Shown: piece after piece, positions 8,398-17,424 of the stretch
Numbering within the stretch: the first letter of the stretch is position 1
Layout: every line of letters starts with the position of its first letter
DNA from: an uncultured Verrucomicrobiota bacterium
Lineage (GTDB): Bacteria; Verrucomicrobiota; Kiritimatiellia; CAIQIC01; Lenti-01
Length of the DNA stretch: 64,000 nucleotides
Direction of reading: 5' to 3'
NCBI GenBank assembly: GCA_937872095.1
Contig: CALMNW010000101.1
Location: forward strand, 1 to 64,000
The notes under the pieces: generated by a model
Database searches by the model: none
What the model was told of the DNA's origin: nothing
The model's input: only the letters and a program-made list of their open reading frames with translations
Translations under genes and position numbers: made by a program

Positions 8398-10158
8398 TCA
8401 GTGCAGGCGCGCGAGGGCGCTCCCCGCCGGTTTCGTTTGGTCGAACACGTAGAACGCCCGGCCGGAATAGACCTTGCGCAGACAATCGGCGGCGCCGGCG
8501 ACGTTCCGGGCGTAGATCACGTTGCCCGCCAGCAGCGGATCGTTCTGGATGAATCCCGACGAATAGAAAAACGACGCGCCGTCGTCGGGGGCGATCAGCA
8601 CCACCGCCTGGGCCAAACCCGCTTGCCGAACCTCCCGTTCAACCCGGGGCGAACTTTCCTCGTAGTCGTGGCCGTATTTGGGAATCAGGTAGCGGGGCCA
8701 GTAGTAGAGCGCCGCATAGAGAAAAAACGCGGCCACCAGCAGGAAAATCCCTTGGCCGGCGAATTCCTTCCAGGCGGCCGTCGGCCGGAGTCCGATCACG
8801 TTCCGCATCCCCCGCAGCGTCAGATAAACGACGAAGGGCAGGATGAGGAAATAGTACCGCGCCTCCAGTTCCGCGTGATAGTCGTAGAAAAAGTAGAAGC
8901 CCATCCCGACGGCCGCGCCGAGCACCGACAAGTACAGCAGCCGGCCACCCCGGCGAATAAAGGCGAACGGGACGAACAAGAGCGAGCACGGCCAGCCGAA
9001 GAACGAACCGTTGACCCGGTCCAAATTCCAGACCAGCAAGGCGAACGCCTCCCGCCATCCGTAGGCCGGGGAAAAGCCCCAATGCCCTTGGAAGGCCGGC
9101 CGCAACGCATCGCCCTGGGTAAAGCCATAGCCGATGGCGAAAGGATTTCCATACAGCGTCGCGTTCCAATACGCCCAAAAGCTCAGAATGGGCAAGCTCC
9201 CCAGGAAAAGCCATGGCAGGCTCCGGAAAAGCCCCCGCCAGTGCGCGGCGCCGAAGGAAATGGAAAACAACGCGCCGATCAAACCGATCAGAACGAACTC
9301 ATGGGGGCGCGTGAAGGCGGATGCCGCCAGCAGAAATCCGCCCGCACCGGTCCACAAACGGAATTTTCCTCCGTTGTCGCGCTCCAGCCCGCGGAGCCAG
9401 CAAAAGACGCCGCCGACCACGAACGCCATGGCGCTGACGTGCGACATGTACGAACCGGCGAGGAGCAGGGCCAACGGAGAAATCGCCAGCAACAGCATCC
9501 CCAGCCCCGCCTGCGCGCGGCCTTCGTAGCGATCGAGAAAAGACCCCAGCGCGACCAAAGTCGCCAGCCAACACAGCGGCAGCGTCCATTTCGACAGGCC
9601 CAGCGCCATGCCCCCCGCCAACAGGAGCGAATGTCCCGGCGTGTATTTGGTGAACCACTTGCCCGAGCGGGTCATCACGACGTGGGGTTGCCAGAAGGCA
9701 TCCGGACATTCCGGCGCCGGCGCATACATCCGGCCCGAGGCGAAAATCTTGGCCTGGAACAGATGGCTCGTGGCGTCCGTCACGTGGGGAATGCCGTCGA
9801 AAACCCGTTCCTGCACGGCATATCCCAACAGCAAAGCCAACAAACCGGTCGGCACGGCGATCTTCCAAAACGCAAGCGCGCGCAACCGTTTCGCCGCCTT
9901 GGGTGCATCGATCCAAGACAGCAGACTGCCGGCCAACAGGAACGCCACCGCCAGCTTGAGTTGGGAATCCTGGATCAACCGCACGTAAACGTCCGACAGG
10001 ATCCCGTCGCTGGAAAACCAAACGGCCAGTGCGCGCATCGGGTACCGGCCGGCCGCGGAAAGGCCCCCGAGCAGCGCGCCGGCAGCCAGCATCAAGGCTG
10101 CCGCCATCAGCCGGGGATGGCCGTTCCCCGTCAAATCTCTAAAATGCCGTCGTTGCAC
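8398..10158 (-). CDS. GT-C (GT39/ArnT-like) integral membrane glycosyltransferase
   Basis: About 580 residues with roughly 12 hydrophobic segments. VTDATSHLFQAKIFASGRMY in the first large outer loop resembles the Asp-containing motif of GT39/GT83 enzymes, which use polyprenyl-phosphate sugars. The annotated start is a GTG at 10158. An ATG at 10107 would begin the protein almost directly in the first membrane helix and is equally possible. Members transfer sugars to lipid or protein acceptors on the outer face of the inner membrane. It is the last gene of a five-gene minus-strand run that begins with the O-antigen ligase at 15312, and its lipid-linked donor could come from the convergent GT2. 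Confidence 0.8.
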   Translation of the reverse strand: MQRRHFRDLTGNGHPRLMAAALMLAAGALLGGLSAAGRYPMRALAVWFSSDGILSDVYVRLIQDSQLKLAVAFLLAGSLLSWIDAPKAAKRLRALAFWKIAVPTGLLALLLGYAVQERVFDGIPHVTDATSHLFQAKIFASGRMYAPAPECPDAFWQPHVVMTRSGKWFTKYTPGHSLLLAGGMALGLSKWTLPLCWLATLVALGSFLDRYEGRAQAGLGMLLLAISPLALLLAGSYMSHVSAMAFVVGGVFCWLRGLERDNGGKFRLWTGAGGFLLAASAFTRPHEFVLIGLIGALFSISFGAAHWRGLFRSLPWLFLGSLPILSFWAYWNATLYGNPFAIGYGFTQGDALRPAFQGHWGFSPAYGWREAFALLVWNLDRVNGSFFGWPCSLLFVPFAFIRRGGRLLYLSVLGAAVGMGFYFFYDYHAELEARYYFLILPFVVYLTLRGMRNVIGLRPTAAWKEFAGQGIFLLVAAFFLYAALYYWPRYLIPKYGHDYEESSPRVEREVRQAGLAQAVVLIAPDDGASFFYSSGFIQNDPLLAGNVIYARNVAGAADCLRKVYSGRAFYVFDQTKPAGSALARLH

Positions 10159-10278
10159 GATGATCCAAGGGTCGGACGAATGGACGCGAAGATGGACTCG
10201 AAGGAAGCCATGGTAGACGCCCCGCGGGAATAGTGCAAGCCGCGGCCGTTTGTCCGCGCCACGCCGGCGGAACCGGCG

Positions 10279-11394
10279 CTAGTCCGCGGCAAGCTTGTCA
10301 TAGAAGCGGCGAAACGCCTCCAAGGCCGGCGCGAGCGCATGGCGCCGCGCGATGGCCTCCCGCGCCTGCCGGCCCATTTCCTCCGCCTCCGCGCGATTCC
10401 GCAACAACGAAATCCAAGCCGCGGCCACGTCGTCGGCCGAGGCGTTCCGCGGCACGAGCCGGCCGGTTTCGCCGTCGCGCACCAGTTCGCGGTTTCCGCC
10501 GCAATCCGTCGCCAGCACGGGCAAGCGGGCAGCCATGAATTCCAAGAGCGTATTCGAAAGCCCTTCGTTGCGGCTGGACGCCAAGGCCCCCGCCTCGCAC
10601 AGGCGCAACAAGGCCGGCACGGCCGTCACTTCGCCCAAGAAGCAGACGGCATCCGCCACGCCCGTTGCCGCCGCTTGGGCGCGCAGCGCCGGCATTTCGG
10701 GCCCGGCGCCCGCGACCACCAGCACGGCGTCGGGAATTTCCTTCCGCACCTGCGGCAACGCCGCGATCAGCAAGCCAGTGTTCTTTTCCGGATCCAGCCG
10801 ATTCACCGCCACCAGGCGGCGGCCGGCCGGCAGCCGATCCGCGCCGGGAAACGGCTCGTTTTCCAGACGATCCCGTTCCTCCAGATCGATCACGTTGGGC
10901 AGCACGTCGATCTTGTCCGCCGGGAGCCCCTGCGCAACGAAATGCGCCCGGATGGCGTCGGCGTTCGCCACCACGCGCACCGCCGCGCGATCGGCCCGGC
11001 GCAGCAACGCGAGTTTCCAACCGGGATAGATTTGGCCGAGATCGCGGCGGCTGGCGACCAGCGCCACCCCGGCCCAACGAGCGGCAAATTGCCCGAAAAT
11101 CGCCGCATCGGCATCCCAGGCGTGCAAAACGTCGATCCGCTCCCGCTTCAGCCACGCCGCGAACCGCCGTACTTCGCGAATCGTGGCCGGTCTCGCCGCA
11201 TGGCGGATGGGCAGTTCGCGCACCGGGCCGCAGGCGGATTCCACGGCTTCCAGAAAGAATCCGCGCCGGCGGAAAACCGCGACGCGATGCGGCCAGCCCT
11301 GCTGCGCCAATCCCATGGCCACCCGGGCGCACTGGCCTTCCGTGCCGCCGCGGATGAGATCGTAGACGAGATGGGCGACGCGCAGCTGGTTCAT
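10279..11394 (-). CDS. Glycosyltransferase family 4
   Basis: GT-B retaining glycosyltransferase of 371 residues. The N-terminal domain starts LRVAHLVYDLIRGGTEG with the glycine-rich acceptor loop. The C-terminal domain has VAVNRLDPEKNTGLLIAA, then SSRNEGLSNTLLEFMAARLP, the E-x7-E-like nucleotide-sugar motif, and DCGGNRELV. Its start ATG overlaps the stop of the AlgJ-like gene in an ATGA, so translation is coupled. A much longer frame running upstream to 12528 is antisense-frame noise over the AlgJ-like gene. Donor and acceptor are unknown. Confidence 0.9.
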   Translation of the reverse strand: MNQLRVAHLVYDLIRGGTEGQCARVAMGLAQQGWPHRVAVFRRRGFFLEAVESACGPVRELPIRHAARPATIREVRRFAAWLKRERIDVLHAWDADAAIFGQFAARWAGVALVASRRDLGQIYPGWKLALLRRADRAAVRVVANADAIRAHFVAQGLPADKIDVLPNVIDLEERDRLENEPFPGADRLPAGRRLVAVNRLDPEKNTGLLIAALPQVRKEIPDAVLVVAGAGPEMPALRAQAAATGVADAVCFLGEVTAVPALLRLCEAGALASSRNEGLSNTLLEFMAARLPVLATDCGGNRELVRDGETGRLVPRNASADDVAAAWISLLRNRAEAEEMGRQAREAIARRHALAPALEAFRRFYDKLAAD

Positions 11395-12623
11395 TTCAGC
11401 AACGGCTCCACCACGTCCCAGAGTTTTTCCGCCGCCAAATGGATTCCGGCATCGTTCCAATGCGTGTCGTCGCGCCAATACAGGCGCTGGCCCCGGGCCG
11501 TCGCTTCCCGGAACGTCGGCAGCAGATTGACCACCGGCGTCCCGGCCGCCTCCAGTCCCTGTTCGATGTCGGCTAGCAACCGTTCTCCGCCGGCCAACGC
11601 CCGCTGATCCGCCGGGGACAACGCCCGCCAGTGGATTTGTTCCTTCTCCGGCACCAGAAGCACCACCAGCGAAACGCCCTGTTCGCGGAAGCCCGCCGCG
11701 ATCTTCGAAACGACTTGCACGATTCCCGGCGCATTTTCTTCCGGGACCAGCAAGGGCAGCACGCGCAGGTTCTCGCGATAGAACAGCATGGGACCGAATT
11801 GCGGATCCTCCGCGCCCAGCACGTCCCGGGGCCAGGCATGGAAGAGGCCCAGCGTGATCTGCCCCCATGCCTGCCGGGCCAAATAGGCCGTCAACGAGGT
11901 GTTGGGCCAGGCCTTTCGCAACGCGGAAGGCGCCAGCAAGTTCCAGCGGAGACGGGACCGGGACTCCGCGTTCGCATGCGCAGCCCACACGTTGACGTGC
12001 CGGAACCAAGCCGCGACGGGCTGGCGCAGGAACAGGGGCGCCCCCAGTTCCCGGGCGGTCAGATTCCAAACCACCACCTGCGGAGGAGGATCCAACTGGC
12101 CGGAAATGATGAACCGCGACAGTTCCAGGAAGGGACCGCTGCCGGGCTTCGCGTGGTTGTACACGTCGATGCCCCCGATGTCGCCCAACGCCTGCGCCAC
12201 GTTCTGGGTGCCCAGATCCAGCATGAAACTGTCGCCCACCATGACGACGGAATAGCGATGCCCTTCCGGCAGGGGCGCGTTGTAATAGCCTTGGGCATCC
12301 CGATATTCCACGTATTCCGGATGGGTTTCCGCATAGCGATCCGCGATCCGCGCCACCGGCAGCATCTGGGTCAAGCCCGCGCCGGTTTGGGCCGGAACGA
12401 CGCGACGGTGGACCGCAGGCGCAGGCGCGGGCCCCGAAGCGGGGGCATGCCGAACCGGCAGCCATTGGTCCTGCCACCGGAAAACGCCGAAGCGGGCCGC
12501 CCAATCGCCCGTTCCCAGCGCAAGCCACCAGACCAGCCCCCAGCCCACCCAGCGGCGCACATGCCGCGGCAAGGCCGCTTCGAAGCCGCCGAGCATTTCA
12601 GGATGGTCCAATTTCGTTTCCAT
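11391..12623 (-). CDS. AlgJ/AlgX-like SGNH-fold protein of polysaccharide O-acetylation
   Basis: 410 residues with one N-terminal hydrophobic anchor (about 25-38) and an extracytoplasmic SGNH-hydrolase-like domain. VVMVGDSFMLDLG places the nucleophile at S132. The C-terminal DDTHWNDAGI gives the Asp and His (D386, H388). In alginate-type systems such proteins take acetyl groups supplied by an MBOAT partner and place them on the exported glycan. That partner is the neighbouring gene, six bases upstream. The family fit is good, though the protein is not alginate-specific on this evidence. Confidence 0.85.
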   Translation of the reverse strand: METKLDHPEMLGGFEAALPRHVRRWVGWGLVWWLALGTGDWAARFGVFRWQDQWLPVRHAPASGPAPAPAVHRRVVPAQTGAGLTQMLPVARIADRYAETHPEYVEYRDAQGYYNAPLPEGHRYSVVMVGDSFMLDLGTQNVAQALGDIGGIDVYNHAKPGSGPFLELSRFIISGQLDPPPQVVVWNLTARELGAPLFLRQPVAAWFRHVNVWAAHANAESRSRLRWNLLAPSALRKAWPNTSLTAYLARQAWGQITLGLFHAWPRDVLGAEDPQFGPMLFYRENLRVLPLLVPEENAPGIVQVVSKIAAGFREQGVSLVVLLVPEKEQIHWRALSPADQRALAGGERLLADIEQGLEAAGTPVVNLLPTFREATARGQRLYWRDDTHWNDAGIHLAAEKLWDVVEPLLK

Positions 12624-12629
12624 GGGCGC

Positions 12630-14030
12630 TTAAAATTGAAAATACAGGAAGGGAGAGCTTGTATTGACCAGGAACGTGGCCACGCAAACCAAGAAGAGGA
12701 CCGCCAGACCCAACGCCAGGCGCACGCTGGGCCGCCAGCGGATTTCCCACGTGTTCCTGGCGAAAAAGACCAGCGCCAAGCCCAGCAGCCACAAGGCCCA
12801 ATTCAGCGAACCGGCATCGGCCAAGGGGTACGCCGTCCCCCAGCCGTTCCGTCCCGCGAGCCCTTGGAGCATCCGCGCGACCTCGCTCAGCGTCGGCGCG
12901 CGGAACAACAGCCAGCCCAGCATGACCAAAACGAAGGTCCCGCCCACTTGGCAGACGCGCGGCAACCGCCAGCCGAAACCGCGCTTGCCGTTCATCCGCT
13001 CCAGCGCCAACAGCGCGCCGTGATAAGCGCCCCACAGGACGAAGGTCCAGTTCGCCCCATGCCACAAGCCGCCCAGCAGCATGGTCAGAAACAGGTTCAC
13101 GAAGGTGCGGACAGGCCCCCGCCGGTTTCCGCCCAGCGGCACGTACAGATAATCCCGCAGCCACGACGACAGCGAGATGTGCCAGCGCCGCCAAAATTCG
13201 GTGATGGACGCGGACTTGTAGGGCGAATGGAAATTCTGGGGGAATTGGAAGCCCAACAGCAGGCCCAAGCCCACCGCCATGTCCGAGTAGCCGCTGAAGT
13301 CGAAATAGATCTGGAGCGTATAGGCCACCAGACTGCTCCAGGCGCCGGCGAACCCGATGGTTTCCTGGGCAAACCCCCAATCCGCCATCGGCGCGACGGC
13401 ATCCGCCAGCAGCACTTTCTTGGACAGCCCCAGCACGAACAGGACGATGCCCGCGCCGGCTTTCGCCCAACTGTGGGTCCGCACGCGCAGCTGGTTGTCG
13501 ATCTCGTGGTAGCGCACGATCGGACCGGCCACCAGTTGGGGAAACAGCGACACGTAGCAGGCGAAATCGACGAAACTCCTCGCCGGGCGGGCATGGCCGC
13601 GATAGATGTCGATGGAATAGCTCATCGACTGGAACGTGTAGAAGGAAATGCCCACCGGCAGCACCAGATGCAGCAACGGCAACAGTCCGTGGCCGGCCCC
13701 GGCCCATTGCGCCAACGCGTTCGCCGTCCCCGCGCCGAGATCATAATACTTGAAGAAGCCCAGCATGCCCAGATCGCTGCAGATCGACAGGAGCAGCCAG
13801 CGTTTCTTTTTCGCCGGGTCCGGCGTGGCGGCGATCCGCCCCCCGGAGAAATAGTCGACGCAGATCGCCAGCAACAGCAGCGCGCAGTAGCGGTAGTCCC
13901 ACCAGCCGTAGAACACGAAACTGCAGAGCGCCAGCCATCCGTGCCGCCATTTTTGGGGCACCAGCAGGAAATAGCCGACCAAGATGATCGGTAACAGGCC
14001 GAAAATGAATTCGTAGGAATTGAACAGCAC
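12630..14030 (-). CDS. MBOAT-family O-acyltransferase (AlgI-like)
   Basis: 466 residues with about 10-12 membrane segments. The start MLFNSYEFIFGLLPI is typical of AlgI/DltB-type MBOAT proteins; the first codon is GTG. FWRRWHISLSSWLRDYLYVP (279-298) and GGLWHGANWTFVLWGAYHG (from 320) contain the two conserved histidines, H284 and the catalytic H324. It moves acyl groups from cytoplasmic acyl-CoA across the inner membrane to the AlgJ-like partner encoded just downstream. Only four bases separate it from the upstream O-antigen ligase gene, so the genes are one operon. Confidence 0.93.
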   Translation of the reverse strand: MLFNSYEFIFGLLPIILVGYFLLVPQKWRHGWLALCSFVFYGWWDYRYCALLLLAICVDYFSGGRIAATPDPAKKKRWLLLSICSDLGMLGFFKYYDLGAGTANALAQWAGAGHGLLPLLHLVLPVGISFYTFQSMSYSIDIYRGHARPARSFVDFACYVSLFPQLVAGPIVRYHEIDNQLRVRTHSWAKAGAGIVLFVLGLSKKVLLADAVAPMADWGFAQETIGFAGAWSSLVAYTLQIYFDFSGYSDMAVGLGLLLGFQFPQNFHSPYKSASITEFWRRWHISLSSWLRDYLYVPLGGNRRGPVRTFVNLFLTMLLGGLWHGANWTFVLWGAYHGALLALERMNGKRGFGWRLPRVCQVGGTFVLVMLGWLLFRAPTLSEVARMLQGLAGRNGWGTAYPLADAGSLNWALWLLGLALVFFARNTWEIRWRPSVRLALGLAVLFLVCVATFLVNTSSPFLYFQF

Positions 14031-14034
14031 GGCG

Positions 14035-15312
14035 CTAGATTCCCGCCCAACGTTCCAGTTTCGCCGCCTGCTCTTCCTTCAGGGCGCGGATCAGCCCCGA
14101 GACGGATCCCGCGAAAATCATCATCACCGAATTCCAGGGCCCCGGACTGAACGAGCCAGCTACCGCAAATGCCACCGCTTGCATTTGGAAGGTCCAGCCC
14201 ATGTCCCGCACGGCCGGCCAATGCGCCGCGTTGCGGCGCACCCACCCCCCCCCGATGAAAATGAGTGAAATGAAGCTGACATGCAACCCCATGCCGATCA
14301 AGCCCATTTGCCGACCCGCCGCCAGGATTTCGCAATGGACCTGCCCGCCCGCGTGTTCGAATTCTTCGGGAATCTGGCTTTCATCCGGATTCACCCCGAT
14401 GCCGAAAATCAGGTTTTCCTTGATCAGTCCCCACGTGTCTTTGTTCTTCAGGCTGCGATCGGCCGCGCTTTGTTCGTCTTGGTTCAGACCTTTGTCTTCT
14501 TCTTCGTCCTCGTCCGCCATGCCCAAAAACGAGGCAATGGACTGCGGGATGGTGCGGAAACGCTCGATGTTTTTTTTGCCGGTCAGCGGAAAGATGAAAA
14601 ACAAGGCCACCGCAATGACCGCCAGGGCGCGGAAATGGTTCTTGCCGTAATACGGCACCAGAAAAACCCCCATGATGATCAGCGTCAGCAGGCCGGTGCG
14701 GCTGCCCGTCTGGAAAATGATGTAGACGTTGGCCAACGCGCAGGCCAGAAAGAACCATTTGATCCATTTCCTCGTGGCCCGCTGATAGGCATAAAGATAA
14801 AGGGGCAGGAATACGCACATCATATAGGCGAACCCGTTCGGGTTCTCGATCATGGAGACCGCCGCGCCCATCAGTCGGTCCCCGCTGTAGGTAGCCCCCA
14901 TCGCGGAAAGGCGCAGGCCGCCCTTCACCCACCACAACGTACAGATCAGCATCGTCATCTGCACCGCCCAGACCCGTTCCACCGAAAACGCCAGCGCTTC
15001 CACCATGATCAGCAACAGCGAATTCTTCATGATGATGTCGATCCAGATGTTCCAGGCCGAAGAGGTCTGGTAGGCGCCGAGATGCAGCGACAGAAAGGCG
15101 AAGAACATCAGCAGAAAAGCCAGGATGGTTCCCGGCCCCAGCCGGACCAGGGGCCGGCGGCCTTCCAAACAGGAAAAGAAGTGCAAGCCGGTTCCGATGA
15201 TGAACGAAAGATTCGCGATTCGCAGCGGCCACAAGAAGGTGAACCGGTTCTGCGGCTGAACCAGCAAGACGCAGATGTACCATAGAATGAAGCGAAAGGC
15301 CCAGCGGTTCAT
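14035..15312 (-). CDS. O-antigen ligase / polymerase (Wzy_C family)
   Basis: 425 residues with 10 or more membrane segments. TGSRTGLLTL (202-211) is the conserved Wzy_C-family motif at the end of a helix. A large outer loop of about 85 residues follows, with an acidic stretch (DEDEEEDK) and ending in QVHCEILAAGRQMGLIG, which resembles the His-containing loop of WaaL ligases. It would join finished glycan chains to a lipid acceptor, or polymerise repeat units, at the outer face of the inner membrane. Sequence does not separate ligase from polymerase. It is the first gene of the 15312-to-8398 operon, behind a good promoter. Confidence 0.85.
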   Translation of the reverse strand: MNRWAFRFILWYICVLLVQPQNRFTFLWPLRIANLSFIIGTGLHFFSCLEGRRPLVRLGPGTILAFLLMFFAFLSLHLGAYQTSSAWNIWIDIIMKNSLLLIMVEALAFSVERVWAVQMTMLICTLWWVKGGLRLSAMGATYSGDRLMGAAVSMIENPNGFAYMMCVFLPLYLYAYQRATRKWIKWFFLACALANVYIIFQTGSRTGLLTLIIMGVFLVPYYGKNHFRALAVIAVALFFIFPLTGKKNIERFRTIPQSIASFLGMADEDEEEDKGLNQDEQSAADRSLKNKDTWGLIKENLIFGIGVNPDESQIPEEFEHAGGQVHCEILAAGRQMGLIGMGLHVSFISLIFIGGGWVRRNAAHWPAVRDMGWTFQMQAVAFAVAGSFSPGPWNSVMMIFAGSVSGLIRALKEEQAAKLERWAGI

Positions 15313-15384
15313 GCCTGCCGGCTCCGATCTTGCCCCGGATCATTCATTTGGCTCGGACATGCGATCATTTCACGAAAAAAGGCC

Positions 15385-15413
15385 ACTATATGGGGTCCCG
15401 AAGGATCCGGCAA
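15385..15413 (-). promoter_or_regulatory. Sigma-70-like promoter of the O-antigen ligase/MBOAT operon
   Basis: TTGCCG (15413-15408), a 17-base spacer and TATAGT (15390-15385) on the minus strand, 5 of 6 matches in the -10. Predicted start is near 15378, giving a leader of about 66 bases to the ligase ATG, which is preceded by GGAG. Confidence 0.6.
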
Positions 15414-15441
15414 CGGATTTCGGATTCGGGCAACTCCGCGC

Positions 15442-15470
15442 TTGGCGGCCCCCCAGGGGCGTGGTAGGGT
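15442..15470 (+). promoter_or_regulatory. Weak candidate promoter for the divergent methyltransferase gene
   Basis: TTGGCG, a 17-base spacer and TAGGGT on the plus strand, 118 bases before the start at 15588. Only three matches in each box. The rest of the 15313-15587 gap holds no gene that I can support. Confidence 0.3.
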
Positions 15471-15587
15471 GCGGACGTTTTCAGTAGGCGAAACCATGGG
15501 CCGAGCGCGGCGCAGATCGACGCGGACAAGACGACCATTCCGTTGGGCATTTCCGGCGTTTTCGCCGACTGGGGCCAGGAGCATTGG

Positions 15588-16391
15588 ATGAGCATGTCAG
15601 AGGCGATCAAAGCGCTGTTGAGAAAGAGCCTTCCCGAGTCGCAAAAACGGATGGCCAAGCAATTTCTGTACCGCCTGCTGTACGGAGGCGATCTTCCCAA
15701 CTTGGCCGTCGCGTTCGGAACCGACAAGGAAGACGGCCACCACTACGCGCGGCACTACCAGCGCCATTTCGAGGCCTTGCGCCACCGCAAGCTCAACGTC
15801 CTGGAAATCGGGATCGGGGGATACCAGAATCCGCGCTCCGGGGGGCAATCCCTGAAGATGTGGAAGGCGTATTTCCCCAGAAGCCGCATATTCGGGATCG
15901 ACATCTACGACAAGTCCTTCCACGACGAACCCCGCATCAAGACGTTCAAGGGCAGCCAGGTGGACGAAGCGTTCCTGTCGAAGGTCGTGGAGGAAATCGG
16001 TCCGCTGGACATCATCATCGACGACGGCAGCCACCTGAACGAACACGTCATCGCCACCTTCAAGATCCTGTTCCCGCGGTTGAACCCGGAGGGGATCTAC
16101 GTCGTGGAAGACCTGCAAACGTCGTATTGGGACAACGTCGAGGGCCAACGGTGGGGCGGCGCCAAAGAACTGACCGCCCCGCATACCAGCATGAACTTCT
16201 TCAAAAGCCTGGTCGATGGACTGAACTACGCGGAATTCACGCTGGACGATTATGCGCCGAGCTATTTCGACCGGCATATCGTCTCCATGCATTTCTACCA
16301 CAGTCTCGCATTTATCCACAAAGGGCTGAACGACGAAGCCGGCTACGTGCGCGGCCATCCGTCTCGCAGGACGAATGCACGCAACCCCTGA
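15588..16391 (+). CDS. MycE/TylE-like sugar O-methyltransferase
   Basis: 267 residues, SAM-dependent. GTDKEDGHHYARHYQRHF (44-61) followed by VLEIGIGGYQNP, GGQSLKMWKAYFP and GIDIYDKS is the arrangement of macrolide-sugar 2-O-methyltransferases such as MycE. DIIIDDGSH carries the catalytic or metal-binding acidic residues and YVVEDLQTSYW follows. Those enzymes methylate hydroxyls of deoxysugars, so a role in capping or decorating the glycan is likely (inference). The start at 15588 is chosen because AGGAG lies 8 bases upstream; an in-frame ATG at 15543 lacks one. It pairs with the GT2 gene downstream on the same strand. Confidence 0.85.
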   Translation: MSMSEAIKALLRKSLPESQKRMAKQFLYRLLYGGDLPNLAVAFGTDKEDGHHYARHYQRHFEALRHRKLNVLEIGIGGYQNPRSGGQSLKMWKAYFPRSRIFGIDIYDKSFHDEPRIKTFKGSQVDEAFLSKVVEEIGPLDIIIDDGSHLNEHVIATFKILFPRLNPEGIYVVEDLQTSYWDNVEGQRWGGAKELTAPHTSMNFFKSLVDGLNYAEFTLDDYAPSYFDRHIVSMHFYHSLAFIHKGLNDEAGYVRGHPSRRTNARNP

Positions 16392-16502
16392 GTCGAAAAC
16401 GGCGCGGGCGCCGCGCTTCGCGAACCGGCGGAACGGAGCTTGTTCCAGGCAGACGGGGCTGCCGGGCGATCGGCCTTGAATCCGCCGCCAAAGGATTTCC
16501 GC

Positions 16503-17399
16503 ATGGACGTTTCCATCGTCATCGTCAATTACAACACCCGCCAAAAGACGGCCGACTGCATCGCCAGCATCTTCGCCCAAACGACGGGCCTCGATTTCGA
16601 AGTGATCGTGGTGGACAACGCGTCGACCGACGACAGCGTGAAATGCCTGCGTCAAGACTCCCGCATCACCTTGGTGGCCCATCCGACCAATCCGGGATTC
16701 GGAACGGCGAACAACATCGGCGCCCAACAGGCGGCGGGCAAGTACCTGTTTTTCCTGAATTCCGACACCCTGCTGCTGAACAACGCCGTCAAATGCTTCT
16801 TCGACTACGCGGAAGCCCATCCCGACCGCGAAATGGTTTGCGGCGGCGTCCTGCAAAACGCGGATGGCAGCGAAGGCGGAACCGTCGGATTTCCCACGCT
16901 GGCCGGCACGCTGAAATGGGCCTCGTCTTGCCATATCCGCTGGCTGTTCCGGCGGACCTTGGGCCTGTCCGCGCCGGCCTATGATTACGGGCGCGTGAAA
17001 TCGGCGACGGATGCCGTGCCTGTCGACGTGGTTTCCGGAGCGGCTTTGTTCATGCCGAAACGGCTATTCGACGCATGCCGGGGGTTCGATCCCCGCTTCT
17101 TCATGTATTTCGAAGAAACGGATCTGCAAAAACGGCTGGCCGACCAAGGGGTGGAACGCCTTTTGCTTCCGGACCCCAAAATCTTCCATGCCATCGGCGC
17201 CAGCGCAGGCAAGGTGAAACCGTTTTTGCTGGAGAAGATTTCTACGGAAAGCCTGTTGTTGTATTTGCGGAAACACAATCGAATCGAGCCCTATGTCTTT
17301 TTCCGAATCTTGTATTTCGCCGTCCGGCTCCCGATCTTTTTGCTGAAACCGTTCAGTTGGCGAGACAAAGCCGCTCTGGTGCGCACCTTGGTCCGGTGA
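16503..17399 (+). CDS. Glycosyltransferase family 2, rhamnosyltransferase-like
   Basis: 298 residues with a GT-A fold. VSIVIVNYNTRQKTADCIASI at the N-terminus, VVDNASTDDS, FLNSDT as the DXD-type site, and DVVSGAALFMPKR with FDPRFFMYFEETDL are the pattern of bacterial rhamnosyl- and related transferases (RfbF/WbbL group). The C-terminus has one amphipathic or membrane-associated stretch near residues 260-280. An AAAGGA Shine-Dalgarno precedes the chosen ATG, and the upstream in-frame ATG at 16440 is unsupported. It converges on the GT4 gene with a 25-base gap. Confidence 0.9.
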   Translation: MDVSIVIVNYNTRQKTADCIASIFAQTTGLDFEVIVVDNASTDDSVKCLRQDSRITLVAHPTNPGFGTANNIGAQQAAGKYLFFLNSDTLLLNNAVKCFFDYAEAHPDREMVCGGVLQNADGSEGGTVGFPTLAGTLKWASSCHIRWLFRRTLGLSAPAYDYGRVKSATDAVPVDVVSGAALFMPKRLFDACRGFDPRFFMYFEETDLQKRLADQGVERLLLPDPKIFHAIGASAGKVKPFLLEKISTESLLLYLRKHNRIEPYVFFRILYFAVRLPIFLLKPFSWRDKAALVRTLVR

Positions 17400-17424
17400 C
17401 GCTGAGGCGCAGGCGCCGCCAAAA

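Noticed and set aside
11395-12528. Long N-terminal extension of the GT4 gene
   Set aside because: It runs through the AlgJ-like gene in another frame. The ATGA overlap and the family N-terminus fix the start at 11394.
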